Notes under the pieces: model-generated
Database searches by the model: none
Seen by the model: only the letters and a program-made list of their open reading frames with translations
Told to the model about the DNA's origin: nothing
Made by a program: the position numbers and the translations under genes
Shown: piece by piece, positions 10,895 through 20,685 of the stretch
How positions within the stretch are numbered: position 1 is the first letter of the stretch
Layout of the letters: each line of letters starts with the position of its first letter
NCBI GenBank assembly: GCA_965153355.1
Contig: OZ231126.1
Location: 110,732,001-110,796,000, forward strand
DNA length: 64,000 nucleotides
Source of the DNA: Flaccisagitta enflata
Taxonomy: Eukaryota; Chaetognatha; Sagittoidea; Aphragmophora
Direction: 5' to 3'

Positions 10895-11604
10895 ATGTTC
10901 ATCAAAGTGGAAGAGACTCTGAAAAACGCGCGAATTGGCGGTTTCTTGAAACTTGCAAATGGAAAAAATCTCCATGAAGTGATAGTCTTCACTGATTACT
11001 GCCAATCTTCAAAATCAGTCTGTGCCACTGTCTACGTCAAAACTTACACAGATAAATCATTTGAAGTTGCGTTTTTTGGGGAAAACTACTCTCACCCACG
11101 TTCCTCAAAAAAAGTCCTTTCCAATGCAAAATTGCGGGGGTCGTGGCCTTTTTGACATCAAACAAATACATGGTGGCTGGAAAGATGGTCCATGTCTTTT
11201 GTGACAACATTGTGGCGGTTGGAATTCTGAAGAGAAGCTTCCAACTGGTTGACTCTTTTGATGACTCTGTAGTTCACAGAATGCTCCTCTCAATTCAAGG
11301 CGTGCCATTTCGCATCTCTTATGTCAACAGCAAATGCAATGCTGCTGATTTTCTTACAAGATTTTCACAAGATCACAACATGACATACGTCAAAATCTTG
11401 GAGCAATCAAACTGCATTCGCGACATGGCATTTTTGGATGAGGAGTGCAATCACGGAGAACCAACTTTGAATCAGTATTTTGAAAAAAGTCGTGCTAACG
11501 CGGAACTCGTCAAACAGAAGACTGGGATAAGAAAAAACTGCGTGAAAACTATCAATCAACGCATTTTTTCCTCAACAAGCACTTTGATGACCTCATGGCA
11601 GTAG
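10895..11604 (+). pseudogene. Gypsy-like pol relic, RNase H
   Basis: Continues after the TAA at 10892. VIVFTDYCQSSKSVCATVYV holds the first RNase H aspartate; HVFCDNIVAVGILKR and YVNSKCNAADFLTRF are the later motifs. The frame shifts once near 11140. Homology fades after about 11500, then element B is inserted at 11693. No intact enzyme can be made. Confidence 0.65.
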
Positions 11605-11692
11605 TAAACGATGGCGAGATTCAAGATGAGTTTGATGTTTTACCATCACCCAAAATGGAAGAAGATTCAAACAAACAAGACCCATTTGTGAT

Positions 11693-13088
11693 TAGTGACA
11701 TAGCGGCGATCGAGCAAATCTGTATCATACCTGACCTCTATATTAGGTAGTGGGGCATGTCTGAGCGCAATTGCTGATCCCTGAAAGCATGTCTGAGCTG
11801 GCGTTACAGCTGGTTTTGTTTACAAACAACAACACGCTGATATGTTCCTATCAACGATCATTCAATTCTGAGGGATACTTCAAATGCAATGATTTTGGAT
11901 TTTTTCTCAGGATCACTTCTACTTACGGTGGTCGGGTTATAGGTGTGAGGTTTGAGTCTTAACATCGATTGCTTCTGTGCTTGGGGATCGGTCAAAGTCA
12001 AGTTGTCAAAATCGACATGTAAAGAATCTTAGCTAAAAATGTGGTCAAAGACATGGGAATTACCCTATTTTGATTGTTTCTTGTAAGAATAGATTGCCTT
12101 AGGTGTCTGCAACCCAAAAATAGGGTCAGTGGTCCAATCTCAAGTGTGGATTTTAAGTAACGGTGGCTTAAACGCTAAAAACAAGCTTTAGTAGGGTCAT
12201 TCACTCCTTAAAGGGGAAAGGTCAAGTAAATTTTTTTGCAAAAATATGGTTTTTATGGTAGAATGTGATATTTTTGACTGCTCTTAACAGAAAAGAATAT
12301 TTTTCAGGATTTTGAACTAATGTTTTGCTTAAAAAACGCCAAAAACACTAAAAATCCTAATATACGATAAAGCAAAAACTTGCATTTTTTTTTGTTTTTC
12401 GCTAATTTTTTCAATTTGGAATATTGATTTGAAAGCCAAAACTAGGTTTATTAGGTCCTGCCTGACTAAAAATCTCAGTTCATTTTTTCTTTTCACAATA
12501 CTTCAGTCTGTTTCAAGAGTGCTTGGCCCCCCTCAATTTACCGCGTAGTGACATAGCGGCGCTCGATTGTCTTTTTGTCTACGAAGTTGCCACTCAAGCA
12601 AATCCGTATCATACCTGACCTCTATATTAGGTAGTGGGGCATGTCTGAGCGCAATTGCTGATCCCTGGAAGCATGTCTGAGCTGGCGTCACAGCTGGTTT
12701 TGTTTACAAACAACAACACGCTGATATGTTCCTATCAACGATCGTTCAATTCTGAGGGATACTTCAAATGCAATGTTTTGGATTTTTTCTCAGGATCACT
12801 TCTACTTACAGTGGTTGGGTTATAGGTGTGAGGTTTGAGTCTTAACATCGATTGCTTGTGTGCTTGGGGATTGGTCAAAGTCAAGTTGTCAAAATCGACA
12901 TGTAAAGAATCTTAGCTAAAAATGTGGTCAAAGACATGGGAATTACCCTATTTTGATTGTTTCTTGTAAGAATAGATTGCCTTAGGTGTCTGCAACCCAA
13001 AAATAGGGTCAGTGGTCCAATCTCAAGTGTGGATTTTAAGTAACGGTGGCTTAAACACTAAAAACAAGCTTTAGTAGGGTCATTCACT
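11693..13088. mobile_element. Miniature LTR-type element B, nested in Gypsy-like pol
   Basis: Direct terminal repeats at 11693-12205 (with an internal deletion of about 30 bp) and 12546-13088 flank a 340-bp interior. Repeats begin TAGTGACATAGCGG and end GGGTCATTCACT, so the ends AGTGA/TCACT are inverted. Architecture and termini match element A, but the internal sequences look unrelated by eye. No ORF is recognised. Flanks GTGAT and CAGAG do not match, so no target duplication is visible; the ends may have been rearranged. Confidence 0.65.
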
Positions 13089-14325
13089 CAGAGCTCATGT
13101 CTATCTCTACACACTATTCTGCAAAGACTTCTGGACTCCATCTGCATTCCGTTTGGCCTACAATGTTACATCAAGATGCCCAAATTGCGCGGAAATGAAA
13201 GCAAGAAAGAAAAACAAATGCGCGCTGCCAAATCTGACTTGTGATCTGATGAACAAATGGGCCATAGATTATAAGGGACCAATAATAAATGGAAATTTGA
13301 AGTACTACATACTGGCTTGTGTAGAACTCAATCTGCGTCTTGTGCGCTTCTCAATTGCAAAATCCCTGGAAGCAACGGAAACGGCTAAGTTGATATTTGA
13401 GGGGATTATCGCCTGATATGGATCAAGCATTGAGATCATCAGTGATCGCGGATAATCATTTTTGAATCGACTGAATCAAGCTATATTCATTCTTGGATCC
13501 ATCCATCACAGACTGACAGATGCATATCATCCTCAAAGCTCTATTTCTGAAGGATTGGCTGTCAAAAAATTCTCAGGAGCCATGAAGAGTCTAATTGTTG
13601 GTAGAAATCTAAATGAGTGGCTTTCAGACGTATAATTTCTTTAAATTCTACTCAACTTGAGTCTCATCCATCCTTACCTCAACTCAACTCCTTATCAACT
13701 CCTCATGAACTCAAAATCTATGTTCTATCATCCAGTTTTGGAGATGCCAGAGGAAACCCTACAACGAGTTTTGGGAAAAAAGAGTTGATAAATTCCAAAA
13801 AATGACTGAAGTGCTCAAAAACAAATATGATACATATTTGTGCATGAAGAATAACCCAAGAGCCACGGTTCATTCTCTTGGAATTCAAAAAGGACAAAAA
13901 ATCTGGATTCGCATATTCGCATTCAGCGACCGATTGGCATATCTCTCATCTCTCCTGCCTAGATTCAAGGCTGCAAAAGTGACAGAAATTCTAGGGAAAA
14001 CCTCGCTCGTGCTTGAGGACCTGGAAACTGGAAAGAAAATCACGCAACATCTGTCGTACTGCTTTCCAATTAAGCCAGTGGGCAACTACAGCAACTTGTT
14101 TCTCAACAGCAAAGCTGCTGTGACCCAGGATGTGGAGGACTTTGGCGGAATACCGGCTTCTAACCTGCCTGGAATCTAGTTGGATGGAGTAGCCGTGGAT
14201 GAAATGAAAAGGGAAGAATTGGCCATCAAACAACAAAGGGCCAATGATGTGACAGAATCGGAAAAAGTTGAAAACTGGTCAAAACGGCTGAGGAAAAGAG
14301 GCGGGAAAATCAACTACAAGGAGTA
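13089..14325 (+). pseudogene. Gypsy-like pol relic, integrase
   Basis: CPNCAEMKA (13153-13416 ORF) is the cysteine pair of the integrase zinc finger. WAIDYKGPI holds the first catalytic Asp. Translation past the stop after 13416 gives SDRG with a following stop, then SISEGLAVKKF, where the third catalytic residue (Glu in the family) appears to be Val. The C-terminal barrel runs from 13802 (GQKIWIRIFAFSDRLAY ... LETGKKITQHLSYCFPIK). A TAG at 14177-14179 is followed in frame by about 48 codons ending KINYKE and TAA at 14325, probably the native C-terminus. Confidence 0.7.
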
Positions 14326-14360
14326 ACTGACTAAAACATGACAAACGTATTTATCTAACA

Positions 14361-14372
14361 ACGGGGGGATAA
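14361..14372 (+). other. Candidate polypurine tract
   Basis: ACGGGGGGATAA lies 36 bp after the inferred end of the Gypsy-like pol. In LTR elements such a tract primes plus-strand DNA just before the 3' LTR. The matching LTR pair cannot be confirmed inside this window. Confidence 0.4.
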
Positions 14373-14948
14373 ACACTGTCAATGAATTTATTTCATTTTC
14401 ATTTCATATCATTTCCTGTTCTCTCAGTTTGTTAGAATCACATGTTTGCTTTACTTTCATGTTCTTAGCTTTCTATCTTACTTCATTTCATTTCATTTGA
14501 TTTCCTCATTTCCTTTCATCTTTGTTTCTCAGTAAGAAGGCTCAAACTCAAAGCAACAATGATATATATTGATAAAAACGATCAAAATGACATACTATAC
14601 TACTAAAAACAAAACATACTACTGAAAACTAGAACAAAATAATGACGAAGAAAATGACGGACAGATAAAAATGACAGACAGATAAATAGACATATAGAAA
14701 GCCAGGCAGACAAATGGCTCTTCAGAGAGATCCGTGTGATGGTAACAGCGGAATCCTGAGAGAAAAAGAAATACATATCCTATATATAATGTGCTATTTT
14801 GGGTTCTGGTCTTGGTGTTGTCATATCATCAACTTTGTTTATTTCATTTTGGTGGCGTTTCATATTCCCACCTCAATCACGCAAACTTGGCGACAGCAGC
14901 AGCAGCTGCATTGGCGGAGATAGCTGCAGCAGCATCAGATGAGGAATT
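14373..14948. other. No gene recognised (possible 3' LTR remnant)
   Basis: AT-rich, with ATTTCATTTCATTT-type runs near 14385-14520 and GACAGACAGATAAA runs near 14655-14712. It could include a 3' LTR of the Gypsy-like element, but no partner copy is seen. Confidence 0.35.
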
Positions 14949-15245
14949 GCAGTGGGAATACCCAGCCAATGGAATGTACCATTGCATTGCCTGGGCATTC
15001 CTTCACGGCTAACAATTAAGCAACATTTAACCAACAATTAGCTAACATTATGGAATAAGGTCACACAGGTCACGGGAATAAGGTTACATTAAGTAGGTCA
15101 TAGGCAATTAACAGGCTATTAGGGACAATTAGCAAGGTCATTAAGGACAATTAGCAAAGTCATTAATGAGGTCATTAATCAATTAATCAATGACCTAATT
15201 AGGTCACGGGGTCAAATGTGCTAGGATGCCTATTTCCCCTTCTCT
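14949..15245 (+). repeat. Solo terminal unit of the palindromic element family
   Basis: Nearly identical to 21832-22128, the right end of P1, in the same orientation: it starts GCAGTGGGAATACCC and ends CCTATTTCCCCTTCTCT. The first 60 bp form a long stem-loop (CCCAG.CAATGG pairing with CCATTG...CTGGG). The rest carries repeated AATTAG/GGTCATTA subunits and the palindrome TGACCTAATTAGGTCA. No ORFs of the family are attached here, so it is a solo or recombined end. Confidence 0.75.
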
Positions 15246-15888
15246 TCCCGGCGTCGCATCTGGCATTCCCACTCGTTCGTCTCCCTCGTCCATGCATCAT
15301 CTTTCATCCTTGCATCGTGGTAAAATCTCTCAGAAGAAACGTGTTTGTCTTACAACATCCGGCGTCTCTTTCTGCACCAAAAAAACTTACTCCGTAGCTC
15401 GATTTTGCATTTGGGGGTTCCTGTCAACATCATGGGACTTTCTTTTTTGTCTTCATCTTCTTCATCATCTTCATCTTCGTCTTCCTCCTCGTCTTCGTCT
15501 TTGCTTTCAGTGTCTCAGTGCGGTGCCCGGTCGCCGACTCAGTGGTGCCCGGCCGCCGTCTTAGCGGTGCCCTACCGCCATCTTACGGTGCCTAGCCGCC
15601 GTCCATACAGTGCCCGACCACCGTCTGTGCGGTGCTCTGTTTCCATTTTAACCCCCCCCATGTATTGTGAACCTGAATTAAGACCTCAGTTTCACCATCA
15701 AGTCGACAACCCCCCCCCCCCCACATAAATGGATTGGAAAACAAAAAATCATCAGCTTCATCGTCATCATCGTCGTCGTTCAACCTCGCGTCAATTCTCA
15801 TTGCCGTTTTGTTTTTTTTATTTTTTGTCAACAGATTTATATCAACTAATCAACTTTGTGCTCCATGACTCCGTTGGCTTTCTTGCGC

Positions 15889-15944
<56 letters not shown>

Positions 15945-16211
15945 ACCCATCTAGTTCTGCGTTCAATTTTGCTTAAGTTCATCAGCGTTTTAGTTTGCAT
16001 TTTGATTCATTGAATTTTCTTTACTGGTTAATTATCTACCATCTGTCGGATCATTGCTATACCCTTCACTGATTATGATCTGTCGTTGTAATGATTATTT
16101 TGTATTGCTTTTGCGTTTGCTTCCATATACTTTGTTTACATTACCTGATCCTGTCTAGAGTCACCATGTCGTTACTCCTAAATGCGCGCTTCTTTTCTCT
16201 CAGTCGGTCTT

Positions 16212-16253
<42 letters not shown>

Positions 16254-16371
16254 ACTCTCTCTGTCTCTTTCTCTCTCTCTCTCTCTCTACATTAAATCAG
16301 GTTATTCTATAATCTACCGTTAAAGCGCAACCGGCGCTAGGATCACTGGTACTGGAAACAAAAGAACACTC
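15246..16371. other. Simple repeats; no gene recognised
   Basis: Holds a TTCATC/TTCTTC run (15440-15500), a GC-rich minisatellite of about 21-23 bp with the motif GGTGCCCGGCCGCCGTCT (15520-15635, about five degenerate copies), a (CT)n tract near 15893-15942 and a mixed GTCT/CT tract near 16208-16290. Short ORFs here are translations of these repeats. Confidence 0.5.
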
Positions 16372-17092
16372 ATGATCCTACGACGGAACTATAATGTGAA
16401 GCACTTTATTACTTGCTGTTTACTGCTCCTTGGACTTTTCACTACCTCTGACATGATGTATACTGGGAGAAAGTCATTTGCTGATGCAGTACGCCGCAGT
16501 GAGTTGATCAGGCCAAATATCATTAAGTGTCTTGGACTTGAATTTAAGCACCGCCGCATCGAAGGCGATGGTAACTGTTTGTACCATTCCATCGCCTTCT
16601 GGGTGTATGACAATGAGAATCTCCATGCTAGAGTAAGAAACAAAATTGTCACTTATGCCATGGGTCGCTGGGCTGAATTTGGAGCTATGGCCCTTCTTTG
16701 CTATCCACACTGTAAAAATGCAAACAACTATACAAAATTCATGAGTAAAGACAAAGAATATGGGGGCCAGTATGAAATTGTCATGGCCTTGAAGCTCTAT
16801 ATGCGCCCAATCTATACATACAACAAGTTATCGAAAAGTTTCCTCGTCGATTGCCCAGAATATGCTGACCACAGTGCCCCTATGCTGCTGTGGTATGATT
16901 TCACGGGATTACACTCTGAAGTCTTACTCGAATTGAACGGACGCCATGATGAAATTGTAAATAGGCTCCCCATTGAGCCTAATGCCACCCAAGACCAGAA
17001 TGATAATAGCTTGAACAACTCTCATAGTGGCGATAACAACTCGGATGACGCATTTGCCCAAGTGCCACCATGTTTTACCCAAGCATTTGGCC

Positions 17093-17160
<68 letters not shown>

Positions 17161-17735
17161 ACGGATATTCAAAACACATGTGTAAAAAATGGGACCAGCT
17201 AAGGCCTGACATGAAATTATCAAAGACTGCACTATCCACAAAAGGGAAACGCTTGTTTGATCGGGCAAATGCTGGAATAACGCCTGTAAATGCGTGGCTG
17301 AGCAAGAATGATCTGGATACACTGACAGGGAAAATTAATGAAGACATGAATGGATACTCTGAAACGAGAGTGAACCCCCTCTGATTGAATGCATGGAAAA
17401 TGCCAGTACAGAGTATTTGTCATACCAAAAACGCTATCAAGACATTTTTGCCATACATAAAGGTACCCCGGTAGCAAACCAGGAAAGAAGGCCCCTAAGA
17501 AAGCGTAACCTGTCCTATAAACTGCAAAAATATGCAAAGGAAATAACCCTGGGCCTCTTGAGTGAGCTAGATGACGATGAGAGAAACAACATTGACCAAG
17601 TAAACACAATTATCTACTGCGTTGCCCTGGTGTTTACCTATAAGGAAGGAATGGAGTATACAATAGATCCACAAGGAAGTAAACCCAGAATAGCACCGAA
17701 CAAGCCTGCGTGGAAACAGCGACTTTCATCCTCTT
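16372..17735 (+). pseudogene. OTU-domain cysteine protease ORF of probable retroelement origin, truncated
   Basis: OTU (ovarian tumour) fold, a papain-like family that removes ubiquitin or cleaves polyproteins. Seen: EGDGNCLYHSIAF (16561 on) with the catalytic Asp/Cys box, EYGGQYEIVMALKLYMRPIYTY in mid-domain, and GLHSEVLLEL with the expected His. The N-terminus has a hydrophobic stretch (FITCCLLLLGLF) followed by SFADAVRR. After a (CAA)n tract at 17092-17160 coding poly-Gln, homologous-looking sequence continues in two other frames (17161-17384, 17385-17735), shifted at the CAA run and at a CCCCC run near 17373. The last part (VNTIIYCVALVFTYKEGM ... NKPAWKQRL) resembles the segment before the RT in many animal non-LTR ORFs. 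P1 then replaces the rest. Confidence 0.6.
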
Positions 17736-18190
17736 CTTCCATTTGATGCTGTCGATAGATTTCGCGAACCACATCTTCTAATCGTTGTTCAAAGGATTCA
17801 AATGTTGTTTCAAAGGCCGCTTCTTGGATCTCATCTTCATTCTTTTCCACACCGTCAGCTGCTTTGTGACGTTTCATCAACTTGATTTCTTTCTCATATT
17901 TACGTGTAAATTCCTTGATGAGAGGTGTTTTGCCCATTTGAATGCTGAGAAGGTATTTGGTAAAAGCTTTTTTGACCAAATCCAGATCATTGTTGATGTT
18001 TCCAGACCATTCATCATCTACCATTCCATCAATGAAGTCGACCAGTGTTTGTTTTCTGTGTTGGTTGTTTTCTTCTCCATCATCTGAACCACAGTCTTCA
18101 CTATCATTTTCTTCATCTCCAGTTTCATCCATCCTCGTCCTCCTCCTCAATATCATCCATTGTTTTCCACTCTGACTTTTTTGGTAGCAT
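17735..18190 (-). pseudogene. P1 left-arm ORF3 (truncated, frameshifted)
   Basis: Reverse-strand copy of the ORF3 at 20686-21330. A deletion in the glutamate run near 18135 shifts the frame: MLPKKSEW at 18190 is out of frame with DETGDEENDSEDCGSDDG onwards. The copy ends at the P1 boundary, so it lacks the basic C-terminus. Confidence 0.75.
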
Positions 18191-18242
18191 GTTGTTCGTG
18201 GGACGTTCTTGGATGTAAATGGACGTTGGAGTAATGTCACTC

Positions 18243-18827
18243 CTATTTATAGTGAAAATGTTGCAACAAATCGGGGATCAAATCGGCATATTTGAGGAAA
18301 ATTGGCTTCATCTTTCGCAATATGACCTGCTCCATTTCACTGAATAGATTTTGAAAACGAGCCATTCTTTTGGGATTCTTTTTAGCACTTTGATGTGATC
18401 TGTCAATGTCCAACGGAGCTTGACATGATGGTTGGCTGACATGCAGATTATTCATCAAATTGATCATACGTGCCAAAGACATCAATGTGAAAGAATTAGA
18501 GCTATTTTTTAACCAAGCCTTGATGTCATTCTCTTGAAGAAACTGAGCCAATTGACAGGACTGCCAATCAATATCAATTGGCTCTCTTTCATCCGCACAA
18601 CGAGTGGCATCTTTTCTTCGCAAGAAGTTTTCCGGAAGGAAGATTTAGAAGGGCCATGAACCACGTGTCATTTCTTGAGAGTCATCTTGCGATTGGATAG
18701 ATTGCTGATCTTGATCCATGGCATCTATTTGCCCACCATAGTGTTGAGTTAGTTCACCATGTTTGTATTTGATATGTTTGTCGAGCCTTACATAGAACTT
18801 GTTGCATTCTATACAATGGCCCTTCAT
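18243..18827 (-). pseudogene. P1 left-arm ORF2 (nonsense mutation)
   Basis: Same protein as the 194-codon ORF2 of P2. The start ATG overlaps the ORF1 stop as ATGA. A TAC-to-TAA change near 18645 ends translation after residue 60; the remainder (RRKDATRCADEREPIDID and on) is open to the normal stop at 18243. Confidence 0.75.
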
Positions 18828-19003
18828 GATTTTTGCTGTTTTTCCAAGTATGAAACAAAAGTCTTCAAATGGGTAATAAGGGCAATTTCACAAGGTGTTG
18901 GCCTTTTGGCTTTGGTGCTTGAATTGTTTCCGTGAATTCTGCGAATATGGCGGTCCAGACGAGCAAAATATTTATTTTCACAATGGGGGCAAGATCCTTT
19001 CAT
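18824..19003 (-). CDS. P1 left-arm ORF1, small zinc-finger protein, 59 aa
   Basis: Begins MKGSCPHCENKYFARLD and contains C-x2-C-x10-H-x4-H, a C2H2-type finger, so nucleic-acid binding is likely. ATG 19003 is chosen because a TATA-like box (TTTTATA on + at 19049-19055) lies about 50 bp upstream and because ORF2 starts with the same MKG.C..C pattern. The frame is also open upstream through the minisatellite, but that part is repeat-derived. Confidence 0.6.
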   Translation of the reverse strand: MKGSCPHCENKYFARLDRHIRRIHGNNSSTKAKRPTPCEIALITHLKTFVSYLEKQQKS

Positions 19004-19084
19004 GTTTTCTTCAAAATAGTGAATGTTAAAATTCTCAATGTTTGACCATTTTATACCCTGAAAAAATTTTGATGGGGCAATTGG

Positions 19085-19795
19085 TGCGCAATCCAAGGAA
19101 AAATGGAAATATCCAGGGAAAAGTGGAAATATCCAAGGAAAAATGGAAATATCCAAGGAAAAATGGAAATATCCAGGGAAAAATGGAAATATCCAGGTGG
19201 AAAAGTGGAAATATCCAGGGAAAAATGGAAATATCCAGGTGGAAAAGTGGAAATATCCAGGGAAAAGTGGAAATATCCAGGGAAAAGTGGAAATATCCAG
19301 GGAAAAGTGGAAATATCCAGGGAAAAGTGGAAATATCCAAGAAAAAATGGAAATATCCAGGGAAAAGTGGAACTATCCAAGGAAAAATGGAAATATCCAG
19401 GGAAAATGGAAATATCCAAGGAAAAATAGAAATATCCAGGGAAAAGTAGGAAATATCCAGACGGGAAAAGTGGATATTTCCTACTTTTCCCTTGGATATT
19501 TCCACTTTTCCCAGGAAAAGTGGAAATAGTGGATATTTCCACTATTTCCACTTTTCCCATGGATATTTCCACTTTTCCCTGGATATTTCTACTTTTCCCT
19601 GGATATTTCCACTTTTCCCTGGATATTTCCACTTTTCCCTGGATATTTCCATTTTTCCCTGGATATTTCCACTTTTCCACCTGGATATTTCCATTTTTCA
19701 CTGGATATTTCCATTTTTCCTTGGATATTTCCATTTTTCCTTGGATATTTCCACTTTTCCCTGGATATTTCCATTTTTCCTTGGATTGCGCACCG
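19085..19795. repeat. P1 central inverted minisatellite
   Basis: Units of about 20 bp, GGAAATATCCAGGGAAAAGT, run in tandem from 19101 to about 19455. They turn around at 19455-19560 and run as the reverse complement to about 19780. The array is flanked symmetrically by GGTGCGCAATCCAAGG and CCTTGGATTGCGCACC. It sits between the two divergent ORF1 promoters. Long ORFs (up to 227 aa) over it are artefacts of a repeat lacking stops. Confidence 0.9.
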
Positions 19796-19821
19796 ATTGC
19801 CCCATCAAAATTTTTTCAGGG

Positions 19822-19828
19822 TATAAAA
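19822..19828 (+). promoter_or_regulatory. TATA box upstream of right-arm ORF1
   Basis: TATAAAA in CAGGGTATAAAATGGTC, about 45 bp before the ORF1 ATG at 19874. Mirrored at 19049-19055 for the left arm and present in both arms of P2. Inferred from sequence and position only. Confidence 0.5.
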
Positions 19829-19873
19829 TGGTCAAACATTGAGAATTTTAACATTCACTATTTTGAAGAAAAC

Positions 19874-20053
19874 ATGAAAGGATCTTGCCCCCATTGTGAA
19901 AATAAATATTTTGCTCGTCTGGACCGCCATATTTGCAGAATTCACGGAAACAATTCATGCACAAAAGCCAAAAGGCCAACACCTTGTGAAATTGCCCTTA
20001 TTACCCATTTGAAGACTTTTGTTTCATACTTGGAAAAACAGCAAAAATCATGA
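19874..20053 (+). CDS. P1 right-arm ORF1, small zinc-finger protein, 59 aa
   Basis: MKGSCPHCENKYFARLDRH carries a C-x2-C-x10-H-x4-H finger at residues 5-24. A basic linker (TKAKRPTPCEIALITHLK) and a Lys/Gln tail follow. The stop overlaps the next start as ATGA (20050-20053), an arrangement that would permit termination-reinitiation if both are read from one mRNA. Of the three ORFs, ORF1 is the only one open in all four arms. Function unknown; DNA binding is inferred from the finger. Confidence 0.6.
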   Translation: MKGSCPHCENKYFARLDRHICRIHGNNSCTKAKRPTPCEIALITHLKTFVSYLEKQQKS

Positions 20054-20633
20054 AGGGCCATTGTATAGAATGCAACAAGTTCTATGTAAGGCTCGACAAA
20101 CATATCAAATACAAACATGGTGAACTAACTCAACACTATGGTGGGCAAATAGATGCCATGGATCAAGATCAGCAATCTATCCAATCGCAAGATGACTCTC
20201 AAGAAATGACACGTGGTTCATGGCCCTTCTACTTCTTCCTTCCGGAAAACTTCTTGCGAAGAAAAGATGCCACTCGTTGTGCGGATGAAAGAGAGCCAAT
20301 TGATATTGATTGGCAGTCCTGTCAATTGGCTCAATTTCTTCAAGAGAATGACATCAAGGCTTGGTTAAAAATAGCTCTAATTCTTTCACATTGATGTCTT
20401 TGGCACGTATGATCAATTTGATGAATAATCTGCATGTCAGCCAACCATCATGTCAAGCTCCGTTGGACATTGACAGATCACATCAAAGTGCTAAAAAGAA
20501 TCCTAAAAGAATGGCTCGTTTTCAAAATCTATTCAGTGAAATGGAGCAGGTCATATTGCGAAAGATGAAGCCAATTTTCCTCAAATATGCCGATTTGATC
20601 CCCGATTTGTTGCAACATTTTCACTATAAATAG
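20050..20633 (+). pseudogene. P1 right-arm ORF2 (1-nt frameshift)
   Basis: Begins MKGHCIECNKFYVRLDKH, a second finger (C-x2-C-x9-H-x4-H) clearly related to that of ORF1. The frame breaks near 20368, where other copies have one more A (AAAAAATAGC), then continues in another frame from about 20361 to the stop at 20633. Intact copies encode 194 residues with no further recognised domain. Confidence 0.75.
20625..20632 (+). promoter_or_regulatory. TATA box upstream of right-arm ORF3
   Basis: TATAAATA overlaps the end of ORF2, 54 bp before the ORF3 ATG at 20686. The mirror copy is at 18244-18251, and both P2 arms keep it. Suggests ORF3 has its own promoter. Confidence 0.5.
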
Positions 20634-20685
20634 GAGTGACATTACTCCAACGTCCATTTACATCCAAGAACGTCCCACGAACAAC

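Noticed and set aside
19051-19734. 108-227-aa ORFs over the P1 centre on both strands
   Set aside because: They translate a 20-bp repeat with no stops and have no fixed start; the real ORF1 start is downstream of the TATA box.
19101-19790. NF-kB-type binding sites in the P1/P2 minisatellite (GGAAATATCC)
   Set aside because: The unit fails the consensus at the seventh position; no independent support.
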